A stretch of DNA of 5,140 bases, taken from assembly GCA_943328365.2 (NCBI GenBank), contig CALPZT020000155.1, positions 1 through 5,140 on the forward strand, read 5' to 3'. The position numbers and the translations under genes were made by a program. Below the pieces are notes generated by a model. It was not told where the DNA came from and did no database searches. It saw only the letters and a program-made list of their open reading frames with translations. Below, one piece after another: positions 1-4,882 of the stretch (the first letter of the stretch is position 1; each line of letters begins with the position of its first letter). This DNA comes from Bifidobacterium breve (GTDB taxonomy: Bacteria; Actinomycetota; Actinomycetes; S36-B12).

Positions 1-75
1 AACAACGTCCTGGCCTGTGATTGTTGCCTGCACCCCAGCCGGAACCGGGATCGGCAGACGCCCAATACGTGACAT
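1..75 (-). CDS. rplF: 50S ribosomal protein L6, N-terminal fragment (cut by window edge)
   Basis: Only the first 25 codons are present; the gene continues past position 1. The start ATG is at 75-73 and the peptide begins MSRIGRLPIPVPAGV, the classic opening of L6. L6 is a large-subunit protein that binds 23S rRNA near the sarcin-ricin loop and helps form the factor-binding region. The start is supported by a strong SD (AAAGGAG, 83-89) about 7 nt upstream, and by the family N-terminus. An 18-nt gap separates it from the rpsH stop. L6 after S8 is the normal spc operon order. The truncation comes from the window edge, not from mutation. Identity is secure from the N-terminus and context, but nothing can be said about the rest of the protein. 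Confidence 0.95.
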   Translation of the reverse strand, partial: MSRIGRLPIPVPAGVQATITGQDVV

Positions 76-93
76 CCTCGAACTCCTTTCCGA

Positions 94-492
94 CTACCAG
101 ACGTAGGCGAGGACTTCTCCGCCTACACCCTTGCTATGTGCCTGTCGGTCCGTAAGCAGACCACCAGACGTGGACAGGATTGCAACCCCGAGCCCGCCGA
201 GCACGCGCGGGATCGTCGTGCTCTTCGCGTACACACGAAGACCTGGCTTCGACACGCGACGAAGCCCGGCAATTGAGCGCTCCCGCGACGGGCCGTACTT
301 CAACTTCAGGGTGAGCGTCTTGCCGACGACATCATCAGATGCCGACCAGCCAGCGATGTAGCCCTCGCGCTGCAGGATCTCGGCAATACTCACCTTGATC
401 TTCGAGTGCGGCATGGTCACGCTGTCGTGATACGCGGAGTTCGCATTGCGCAACCGCGCAAGCATGTCCGCAATCGGGTCTGTCATAGTCAT
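94..492 (-). CDS. rpsH: 30S ribosomal protein S8
   Basis: The product is a 132-residue small-subunit protein, the usual S8 length. S8 is a primary 16S rRNA binder of the central domain (helix 21 region), and in E. coli it also represses spc operon translation. Visible family features are the N-terminal DPIADMLARLRNA (5-17) and the C-terminal RNA-binding signature STSGGLLTD (107-115), followed by GVGGEVLAYVW up to the TAG stop. Two in-frame ATGs lie at the start, 492 (MTMTDP) and 486 (MTDP). Many family members begin at the second, so the true N-terminus may be two residues shorter. The best SD match, GAGGAAGG, is 14 nt from the first ATG, and a weaker AGG (500-502) is at 7 nt. The gene follows S14 after a 71-nt gap and precedes L6. 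Identity is certain; the exact start is slightly uncertain. Confidence 0.98.
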   Translation of the reverse strand: MTMTDPIADMLARLRNANSAYHDSVTMPHSKIKVSIAEILQREGYIAGWSASDDVVGKTLTLKLKYGPSRERSIAGLRRVSKPGLRVYAKSTTIPRVLGGLGVAILSTSGGLLTDRQAHSKGVGGEVLAYVW

Positions 493-497
493 CTATT

Positions 498-514
498 GGC
501 CTACGGCCTTCCTC
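498..514 (-). promoter_or_regulatory. Distant SD plus small hairpin upstream of rpsH
   Basis: Reading the minus strand, GAGGAAGG (507-514) is followed by GTA and GGCC, so GGCC-GTA-GGCC (498-508) can form a 4-bp, 3-nt-loop hairpin. Five nucleotides (AATAG) then lead to the rpsH ATG at 492. Without folding the SD is 14 nt from the start, which is long. With the hairpin formed, GAGGAA (509-514) would sit about 5 nt from the start in effect. The repeats and spacing are seen in the sequence. Hairpin use is inference, and such a short stem could be chance. Confidence 0.35.
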
Positions 515-563
515 GGTGTGGTTTCCAGCCCGCTGTTGCGAACCGGACCTGCAACGTCGTTGG

Positions 564-749
564 TTACCAGCTGCTCTTTGTGACGCCCGGCAGTTCGCCG
601 GCATGTGCCATCTCACGAACGCAAATCCGACAGAGGCCGAACTTGCGATAAACCGCGTGGGGCCGTCCGCACTTGTTGCAGCGGGTGTAGCCCCTCACCT
701 TGAACTTCGGCTTCTTCAGCTGCTTTTGGACGAGCGCTTTCTTCGCCAT
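564..749 (-). CDS. rpsZ: 30S ribosomal protein S14, zinc-binding (type Z)
   Basis: The product is a 61-residue small-subunit protein of the 30S head that helps assemble S3, S10 and S19 on the 3' domain of 16S rRNA. The short length and four cysteines in two CxxC pairs (C24/C27 and C40/C43) identify the zinc-ribbon 'C+' form, also named rpsN in many genomes. It ends KSSW, as type Z proteins do. The start ATG (749-747) has a strong SD, AAGGAGG (760-766), encoded by the last codons of rplE, with the rplE stop only 5 nt upstream, so the two are probably translationally coupled. Many actinobacteria keep a second, cysteine-free S14 elsewhere that replaces this one under zinc starvation through Zur. 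That paralogue, if it exists, is outside this window. Confidence 0.98.
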   Translation of the reverse strand: MAKKALVQKQLKKPKFKVRGYTRCNKCGRPHAVYRKFGLCRICVREMAHAGELPGVTKSSW

Positions 750-754
750 GTGAC

Positions 755-1324
755 TCAGGCCTCCTTGAACGGGAATCCGAGAAGGCGAAGCAGTGCGCGC
801 CCTTCGTCATCATTCGATGCGGTCGTGACGATCGTGATGTCCATGCCCCGGACACGGTCGATCTTGTCCTGATCGATCTCATGGAACATCGACTGCTCAT
901 TGAGACCGAAGGTGTAGTTGCCCTTGCCGTCGAACTGCTTCGGGGACAAGCCGCGGAAGTCTCGAATACGCGGCAGTGCAATCGACAGCAGTCGATCGAG
1001 GAACTCCCACATTCGATCGTTGCGCAACGTGACATGGCAACCGATCGGCTGACCTTCACGCAGCTTGAACTGGGCGATGGACTTCCGGGCCTTCGTCACC
1101 TGCGGCTTTTGACCGGTGATCTCCGTCAGATCCCTGATCGCACCCTCGATGAGCTTGGAGTCGCGAGCTGCCTCACCAACACCCATGTTCACGACGACCT
1201 TGGTCACCCCGGGAACCTGCATGATGTTTCCGAAGGAGAACTCACCCATCAGGGACGGGACGATTTCAGCGCGGTAGCGCACCTTCAGGCGCGGAATCTC
1301 GCGCTCAGTCGTTGCTGTAGCCAT
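755..1324 (-). CDS. rplE: 50S ribosomal protein L5
   Basis: The product is a 189-residue large-subunit protein that binds 5S rRNA with L18, forms part of the central protuberance, and contacts the P-site tRNA and S13. Conserved stretches are VTKARKSIAQFKLREGQPIG (77-96) and GNYTFGLNEQSMFHEIDQDK (135-154), followed by RVRGMDITIVTTA (157-169). The frame is open upstream to an in-frame ATG at 1447, but that 41-residue extension is just the antiparallel-free shadow of rplX coding sequence. The start at 1324 is chosen because it lies 1 nt after the rplX stop (TGA-C-ATG), has an SD (AAGGA, 1333-1337) 8 nt away, and gives the normal length. In E. coli, S8 represses at this junction through an rRNA-like stem. 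The 1-nt gap here leaves no dedicated intergenic site. Confidence 0.98.
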   Translation of the reverse strand: MATATTEREIPRLKVRYRAEIVPSLMGEFSFGNIMQVPGVTKVVVNMGVGEAARDSKLIEGAIRDLTEITGQKPQVTKARKSIAQFKLREGQPIGCHVTLRNDRMWEFLDRLLSIALPRIRDFRGLSPKQFDGKGNYTFGLNEQSMFHEIDQDKIDRVRGMDITIVTTASNDDEGRALLRLLGFPFKEA

Positions 1325-1325
1325 G

Positions 1326-1688
1326 TCAGATGTCCTTACCGGTGCGGCGAGAGATGCGCACGCTGCGCTCTGCTTCGTAGGTGGAGCCGTCGGGACGACG
1401 CTTTTCGACCCTCTCCTTGCGGAAGCCGATGCGCGTCGGCCGACCATCCTCTGGATCGATGATCATGACGTTCGACACGTGAATCGGTGCCTCGGTCGTG
1501 ATGATCCCACCGGTCTTCGCACCGCGAGCGTTCTGCCCGATCTTCGTGTGCTTCTTGATCCGGTTCACACCCTCGACGATCACGCGCTCGACCTCGGGGA
1601 TCACCTCGATGACCTTGCCCTTGACGCCACGGTCCTTACCCGAGATGACCTGGACGAGGTCACCCTTCTTGATGCTCAACTTCGGCAT
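1326..1688 (-). CDS. rplX: 50S ribosomal protein L24
   Basis: The product is a 120-residue large-subunit assembly-initiator protein that binds the 5' region of 23S rRNA and sits near the exit tunnel rim. The N-terminal KOW motif spans about residues 7-33 (KKGDLVQVISGKDRGVKGKV). The conserved VEGVNRIKKHTK (38-49) and APIHVSNVMI (67-76) follow, and the protein ends in RTGKDI. It is somewhat longer than the roughly 105 residues common in actinobacteria. The extra length lies in an Arg/Glu-rich segment (about 90-110, FRKERVEKRRPDG...) before the end. The start ATG (1688-1686) is 2 nt after the rplN stop, with an excellent SD GGAGGTG (1697-1703) inside the last rplN codons, so coupling is likely. 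Identity is certain. Confidence 0.98.
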   Translation of the reverse strand: MPKLSIKKGDLVQVISGKDRGVKGKVIEVIPEVERVIVEGVNRIKKHTKIGQNARGAKTGGIITTEAPIHVSNVMIIDPEDGRPTRIGFRKERVEKRRPDGSTYEAERSVRISRRTGKDI

Positions 1689-1690
1689 GA

Positions 1691-2059
1691 CTACAGCACC
1701 TCCGGAGCGAGCGAAATGATCTTCATGAACTTCTTCTCGCGAAGCTCCCGGCCCACCGGGCCGAAGATGCGGGTACCGCGAGGCTCGCCATCACCCTTGA
1801 GGATGACTGCTGCGTTCTCGTCAAAGCGGATATACGAACCATCGGGACGACGACGCTCCTTGCGCGTGCGCACGATGACCGCCTTCACGACCTCACCCTT
1901 CTTCACACCCCCACCGGGGATTGCATCCTTGACCGTGGCCACGATGATGTCGCCGATACCGGCGTAGCGTCGACCCGAACCGCCGAGCACGCGGATGCAC
2001 AAGATCTCCTTGGCACCCGTGTTGTCGGCGACACGTAGTCGCGACTCCTGCTGAATCAC
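1691..2059 (-). CDS. rplN: 50S ribosomal protein L14
   Basis: The product is a 122-residue large-subunit protein of the subunit interface that binds 23S rRNA, contacts L19, and forms intersubunit bridges to 16S rRNA. RsfS/RsfA-type silencing factors are known to dock on L14. The sequence is fully canonical: IQQESRLRVADNTGAKE (2-18), AIPGGGVKKGEVVKAVIVRT (46-65), and GTRIFGPVGRELR (95-107). The start codon is GTG (2059-2057), chosen because the family begins MIQQES and no other in-frame start fits. The SD is AGGAGA (2065-2070), about 5 nt upstream. An ATG out of frame at 2064-2062 lies between the SD and the GTG. This is the first gene of the classical spc operon, here 52 nt after rpsQ with no visible promoter or terminator. 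Confidence 0.98.
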   Translation of the reverse strand: MIQQESRLRVADNTGAKEILCIRVLGGSGRRYAGIGDIIVATVKDAIPGGGVKKGEVVKAVIVRTRKERRRPDGSYIRFDENAAVILKGDGEPRGTRIFGPVGRELREKKFMKIISLAPEVL

Positions 2060-2061
2060 TG

Positions 2062-2070
2062 CATTCTCCT
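2062..2070 (-). promoter_or_regulatory. rplN SD with adjoining out-of-frame ATG
   Basis: On the minus strand AGGAGA (2065-2070) is followed immediately by ATG CAG TGA (2064-2056), which overlaps the GTG start of rplN at 2059-2057. The SD spacing to the GTG is about 5 nt, a workable distance. The spacing to the ATG is zero, too close for normal initiation. This decides GTG as the rplN start, because the ATG frame closes after two codons. Confidence 0.6.
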
Positions 2071-2111
2071 GATCGTCTGCCGGTTCTCGTGTTAGAGCCT
2101 GGCGGAACTAC

Positions 2112-2393
2112 TTACTTGGCCTTTTCGAGGATCTCAACGACGCGCCAGCGCTTCGTGGCTGACAGTGGGCGAGTCTCCATAAGCAGCACTCGATCACCGA
2201 TTGCGGCGGTACCGGCTTCGTCGTGTGCCTTGAGCTTGCTTGTCCGGCGCACAACCTTGCCATACATCGGGTGCTTGAAGCGATCCTCGACCGCTACCAC
2301 CACGGTCTTCTGCATCTTATCGCTGACCACCAGACCCTCGCGGGTCTTGCGGTATCCGCGCTTGTCTTCCACGCCTGCCTCTTTCGCACTCAT
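2112..2393 (-). CDS. rpsQ: 30S ribosomal protein S17
   Basis: The product is a 93-residue OB-fold small-subunit protein, a primary binder of the 5' and central domains of 16S rRNA. The N-terminal RGYRKTREGLVVSDKMQKTV (12-31) and the C-terminal signature GDRVLLMETRPLSATKRWRV (66-85), followed by VEILEK, are clear. The start ATG (2393-2391) overlaps the rpmC TGA in an ATGA tetranucleotide (2390-2393), the only true gene overlap here and a sign of termination-reinitiation coupling. A GAGGG SD-like stretch (2403-2407) lies 9 nt upstream inside rpmC. The short charged N-terminal lead of about 11 residues before the conserved core is usual in actinobacteria. It is the last gene of the classical S10 operon, and rplN follows after 52 nt. 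Confidence 0.98.
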   Translation of the reverse strand: MSAKEAGVEDKRGYRKTREGLVVSDKMQKTVVVAVEDRFKHPMYGKVVRRTSKLKAHDEAGTAAIGDRVLLMETRPLSATKRWRVVEILEKAK

Positions 2394-2620
2394 GCTGCGC
2401 CACCCTCGAACGAGGTGATGCCCAGCTCACGCTCACGCAAGATCGTGTAGATCCGCGCGATGTCCTTGCGCACGGCGCGTAGCCGGCCATGATTCTCGAG
2501 CTGACCCGTCGCGCCCTGGAACCGAAGGTTGAACAGCTCTTCCTTCGCCTCGCGCAACTTCGCAACCAGCTCCTCGTTATCGAGGTTGCGCAATTCGCCA
2601 ACCTGCGTTCCTGCTGACAT
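2390..2620 (-). CDS. rpmC: 50S ribosomal protein L29
   Basis: The product is a 76-residue, mostly helical large-subunit protein that sits at the polypeptide exit tunnel beside L23, where chaperones and the targeting machinery dock. Two helices are predicted from the sequence: ELRNLDNEELVAKLREAKEE (9-28), then the RNA-binding stretch FNLRFQGATGQLENHGRLRA (30-49), and a second helix VRKDIARIYTILRERELG (50-67). The GQLENHGRLRAVRKDIARI pattern is typical of actinomycetes. The ATG (2620-2618) directly abuts the rplP TAA with no gap. Its SD is the GAGG/AGGTGAGG stretch (2626-2633) within the last codons of rplP, 5 nt away. The stop overlaps the rpsQ start. Identity is certain. Confidence 0.98.
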   Translation of the reverse strand: MSAGTQVGELRNLDNEELVAKLREAKEELFNLRFQGATGQLENHGRLRAVRKDIARIYTILRERELGITSFEGGAA

Positions 2621-3043
2621 TTAGTCCTCACCTGCTTCTTCACGACGAACGATGCGGCACTTCATCGGGAGCTTGTGCATGGCGCGGGTGAGCGCGGCGT
2701 GCGCAATCTTCTCGTCCGGGTAGGACAATTCGAACATCACTCGGCCCGGCTTGACGTTGGCGATCCACCACTCGGGTGAACCCTTACCCGAGCCCATGCG
2801 AGTTTCCGCAGGCTTCTTTGTCAGCGGACGGTCCGGGTAGATATTGATCCACACCTTTCCGCCACGACGGACGTGACGGGTGATCGCGATACGCGCCGAC
2901 TCGATCTGCCGGTTCGTTACGTAGGCCGGCTCGAGGGCCTGAAGCCCGAACGTGCCGAAGGTCACCTTCGTTCCGCCCTTGGCGACACCACGACGAGTTG
3001 GATGATGCTGCTTGCGGTGCTTGACCCTGCGTGGAATAAGCAT
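2621..3043 (-). CDS. rplP: 50S ribosomal protein L16
   Basis: The product is a 140-residue large-subunit protein that binds helices around the A-site tRNA elbow and is a late-assembly factor needed for peptidyl-transferase activity. The N-terminus MLIPRRVKHRKQHHPTRRG is a basic rRNA-binding segment. The signature RMGSGKGSPEWW (82-93) is intact. The Arg at 82 corresponds by motif to the residue hydroxylated in E. coli L16, but I see no sign of the hydroxylase here. The start ATG (3043-3041) follows the rpsC TGA by 3 nt, with a strong AGGAGG-type SD (3052-3057) in the final rpsC codons. The last residues EAGED encode the SD for rpmC. Length and sequence are fully normal. Confidence 0.98.
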   Translation of the reverse strand: MLIPRRVKHRKQHHPTRRGVAKGGTKVTFGTFGLQALEPAYVTNRQIESARIAITRHVRRGGKVWINIYPDRPLTKKPAETRMGSGKGSPEWWIANVKPGRVMFELSYPDEKIAHAALTRAMHKLPMKCRIVRREEAGED

Positions 3044-3046
3044 GGA

Positions 3047-3883
3047 TCAGGCCTCCTGTCCTTCAGTAACGGTCGTTGCCTCAACGAGTGCCTCGACGAG
3101 CACGGGGGCTTCAGCAGCAGGAACGGTCGACGCCTCGACGGCACCCTCCGCATCCTCGCGCGGTCGACGGGGACGCGCCGGTGCGGCTGTGCCCCGCTGG
3201 CCCAGGCGAACGGCCGCGGCGGCAGCCTCGCGTTCCGCCCGTGTGCCAAGCGCCTGCCCCTTGTAGATCCACACCTTCACTCCGATGCGACCGAACGTCG
3301 TGCGCGCCTCGTAGAACCCATAGTCAATATCGGCTCGCAGCGTGTGCAGCGGAACGCGGCCTTCGCGATAGAACTCGGTGCGAGACATCTCCGCGCCGCC
3401 GAGACGACCGGATACCTGAACCCTGATGCCGAGTGCGCCACTCTTCATCGTGCTCTGCATGCCCTTGCGCATCGCACGACGGAACGACACCCGACTGCTC
3501 AACTGCTCAGCGATCCCCTGGGCGACAAGCTGCGAGTCCATCTCAGGGTTCTTCACCTCAAGAATGTTCAACTGCACCTGCTTGCCGGTGAGGACCTCAA
3601 GGTCGCCACGGATCCGATCGGCCTCGGCACCTCGGCGACCGATGACGATCCCCGGGCGTGCAGTATGGATATCAACCCGCACGCGGTCACGAGTGCGCTC
3701 GATTTCAACCTTCGAGATCCCGGCGCGCTCCATGCCCTTCGAGAGCAACTTGCGGATCTGGACGTCCTCCTGGACGTAATCGCGGTAGCGCTGTCCCTGC
3801 TTCGAGGAGTCGGCGAACCAACGCGATGCGAAGTCCGTCGTGATTCCGAGGCGGAAGCCGTGCGGATTTACTTTCTGGCCCAC
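3047..3883 (-). CDS. rpsC: 30S ribosomal protein S3 with C-terminal tail
   Basis: The product is a 278-residue small-subunit protein lining the mRNA entry channel with S4 and S5. It starts MGQKVNPHGFRLGI, the invariant S3 opening. A type II KH domain is centred on IVIGRRGAE (79-87, GRRG loop 82-85). The basic FRRAMRKGM (134-142) matches the region linked to mRNA unwinding in E. coli. The C-terminal domain carries GRLGGAEMSR (159-168) and GRIGVKVWIYKG (198-209). After about residue 212 comes a 66-residue low-complexity tail, first Arg/Ala-rich and then acidic and hydrophobic with a small LVEALVEA repeat. Comparable tails occur in other actinobacterial S3 proteins. The start is GTG (3883-3881), 4 nt after the rplV stop, with an AAGGA SD (3892-3896) at 8 nt. 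Confidence 0.98.
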   Translation of the reverse strand: MGQKVNPHGFRLGITTDFASRWFADSSKQGQRYRDYVQEDVQIRKLLSKGMERAGISKVEIERTRDRVRVDIHTARPGIVIGRRGAEADRIRGDLEVLTGKQVQLNILEVKNPEMDSQLVAQGIAEQLSSRVSFRRAMRKGMQSTMKSGALGIRVQVSGRLGGAEMSRTEFYREGRVPLHTLRADIDYGFYEARTTFGRIGVKVWIYKGQALGTRAEREAAAAAVRLGQRGTAAPARPRRPREDAEGAVEASTVPAAEAPVLVEALVEATTVTEGQEA

Positions 3884-3887
3884 GGTG

Positions 3888-4499
3888 TCAGTCCTTCGTC
3901 TCGGTCGTCGACGCAGCTGGCGTGTCTGTCGACTTCGCCGCTGCCTTCTTCGTGGTCTTCGAAGCCGGAGCTTCGGAAGCCTTCTTCGCAGGAGCCTTCT
4001 TGGCTGCCGGAGCGTCAGCAGGCTTCTTCGCCGCAGCCTTCTTGGCAGCCGGCGGCGCCGCCGCCACCGCTGCCTTCTTCTCGGGAGCCTTGGCGGCCGG
4101 CGCCTTCGTCTCCTTCGAAGCGTCAGCGGCTGCCTTCTTCGAGACCGGCTTCACCGCGATAACTTCACGTCCGTCGGACACAACGACCGTGATGTGACTG
4201 CTGCGCTTGCGGATTCGGTATGCGCGCCCCTGGGCTCGCGGTCGAATGCGCTTTTGCGTCGGGCCCTCGTCGACGAAGGCGGCACTGATCACCAGTGCGC
4301 GAGCATCCATCGCGTAGTTGTTCGTCGCATTGGCGATTGCGCTGGCCAGCACCTTGCCGATCGGCTCACTTGCCGCCTGCGGTGCAAACGTCAACACCGC
4401 TTGGGCGTCGCCGGCGTTCATCCCTCGAATGAGGTCGATGACGCGGCGCGCCTTCATGGGCGTGACGCGGACGTACCGCGCTTGGGCCCTGGCTTCCAT
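3888..4499 (-). CDS. rplV: 50S ribosomal protein L22 with long Lys/Ala tail
   Basis: L22 is a large-subunit protein whose globular part sits on the outer surface and whose beta-hairpin reaches into the exit tunnel wall, where macrolide-resistance changes map in other bacteria. From the chosen start the product is 203 residues, against about 115-120 for tail-less forms. The core is EARAQARYVRVTPMKARRVI (2-21), FAPQAASEPIGKVLASAIANA (39-59), and the hairpin region KRIRPRAQGRAYRIRKR (83-99). After about residue 117 an 86-residue Lys/Ala/Pro tail follows, with tandem repeats. The start at 4499 is preferred because MEARAQARY matches the usual actinomycete N-terminus and an AGGGGA SD (4505-4510) lies 5 nt away. 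In-frame ATGs at 4571 (MTAGTEF...) and 4586 would add 24 or 29 residues but have no good SD. M. tuberculosis L22 also has both an N-terminal lead and a KKAPAKK-type tail, so the longer form cannot be excluded. Confidence 0.95.
   Translation of the reverse strand: MEARAQARYVRVTPMKARRVIDLIRGMNAGDAQAVLTFAPQAASEPIGKVLASAIANATNNYAMDARALVISAAFVDEGPTQKRIRPRAQGRAYRIRKRSSHITVVVSDGREVIAVKPVSKKAAADASKETKAPAAKAPEKKAAVAAAPPAAKKAAAKKPADAPAAKKAPAKKASEAPASKTTKKAAAKSTDTPAASTTETKD
3918..4049 (-). repeat. Imperfect 42-bp (14-codon) tandem repeats in the rplV tail
   Basis: Within the L22 tail three units follow one another: AAKKAAAKKPADAP (4049-4008), AAKKAPAKKASEAP (4007-3966) and a degenerate ASKTTKKAAAKSTDTP (3965-3918). 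At the DNA level the plus-strand strings at 3994-4010 and 4036-4052 match at 16 of 17 positions, offset exactly 42 bp. The tail resembles the basic AK-rich arms of histone H1-like and other actinobacterial ribosomal proteins. It is probably disordered and could bind rRNA. Such codon-level repeats can change length by replication slippage. Confidence 0.8.
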
Positions 4500-4589
4500 C
4501 GCTTTCCCCTTGCTCTTTGGTTGGTGCTTGCTCGTTGTCGGTGCCTGGTGAAACTCCGTGCCTGCCGTCATGCGACGGCTCGCCATGGC
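4500..4589 (-). other. Segment between rpsS and rplV: either spacer or coding for an L22 N-terminal extension
   Basis: These 90 nt stay open in the rplV frame from ATG 4586, with another ATG at 4571, and would encode a hydrophilic, basic 29-residue lead ending PKSKGKA before the family-like Met. No SD precedes either ATG, while AGGGGA (4505-4510) precedes the Met at 4499. I therefore treat the segment as a spacer holding the rplV SD, with moderate confidence. It shows no convincing terminator or promoter. Confidence 0.5.
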
Positions 4590-4871
4590 TTAGCGGCGCT
4601 TGGCCTTGCGATCGTCCTTCACGTGCCCTCGGAAGGTCCGCGTCGGGGCGAACTCGCCGAGCTTGTGCCCGACCATGTTCTCCGACACGAACACCGGGAC
4701 ATGCTTGCGTCCGTCGTGAACCGCGATCGTGTGACCGAGCATCGCCGGGATGATCATCGAACGGCGCGACCAGGTCTTGATGACGTTCTTCGTTCCGGCC
4801 TCGTTCTGGACGTCGACCTTCTTGAGCAGATGGCCGTCGACGAACGGGCCCTTCTTCAGACTGCGAGGCAT
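4590..4871 (-). CDS. rpsS: 30S ribosomal protein S19
   Basis: The product is a 93-residue protein of the 30S head that pairs with S13 and contacts the A-site tRNA and the intersubunit bridge. It begins MPRSLKKGPFVDGHLLKKV and holds the family signature MVGHKLGEFAPTRTFRGH (66-83), then a basic tail KDDRKAKRR. The start ATG (4871-4869) is 11 nt after the rplB stop. Its SD, AAGGGA (4879-4884), overlaps that TAA stop and lies 7-8 nt from the ATG. Length and residues are normal. L2-S19-L22 is the standard S10 operon order. Confidence 0.98.
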   Translation of the reverse strand: MPRSLKKGPFVDGHLLKKVDVQNEAGTKNVIKTWSRRSMIIPAMLGHTIAVHDGRKHVPVFVSENMVGHKLGEFAPTRTFRGHVKDDRKAKRR

Positions 4872-4882
4872 CTCGGGTTCCC

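Noticed and set aside
1300..1345. S8 autoregulatory binding site at the rplX-rplE junction, as in E. coli
   Set aside because: The genes are 1 nt apart and I could not find a helix-21-like stem by eye; a structure-aware search with an S8-site model would be needed to support it.
1325..1447. A 41-residue N-terminal extension of L5 overlapping rplX
   Set aside because: The normal L5 start at 1324 has an SD and family length; the extension merely reads rplX coding sequence in another frame.
2060..2111. Possible terminator or attenuator between rpsQ and rplN (CTC...GAG arms)
   Set aside because: Only about 3-5 interrupted base pairs and no U-run; too weak to call.
2873..4162. A long plus-strand open frame of 429 codons opposite rplP, rpsC and rplV
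   Set aside because: It lies entirely antisense to well-conserved ribosomal genes, its Arg/Ser/Pro/Leu-rich translation matches no family I know, and such frames are expected where G+C-rich third positions suppress stop codons.
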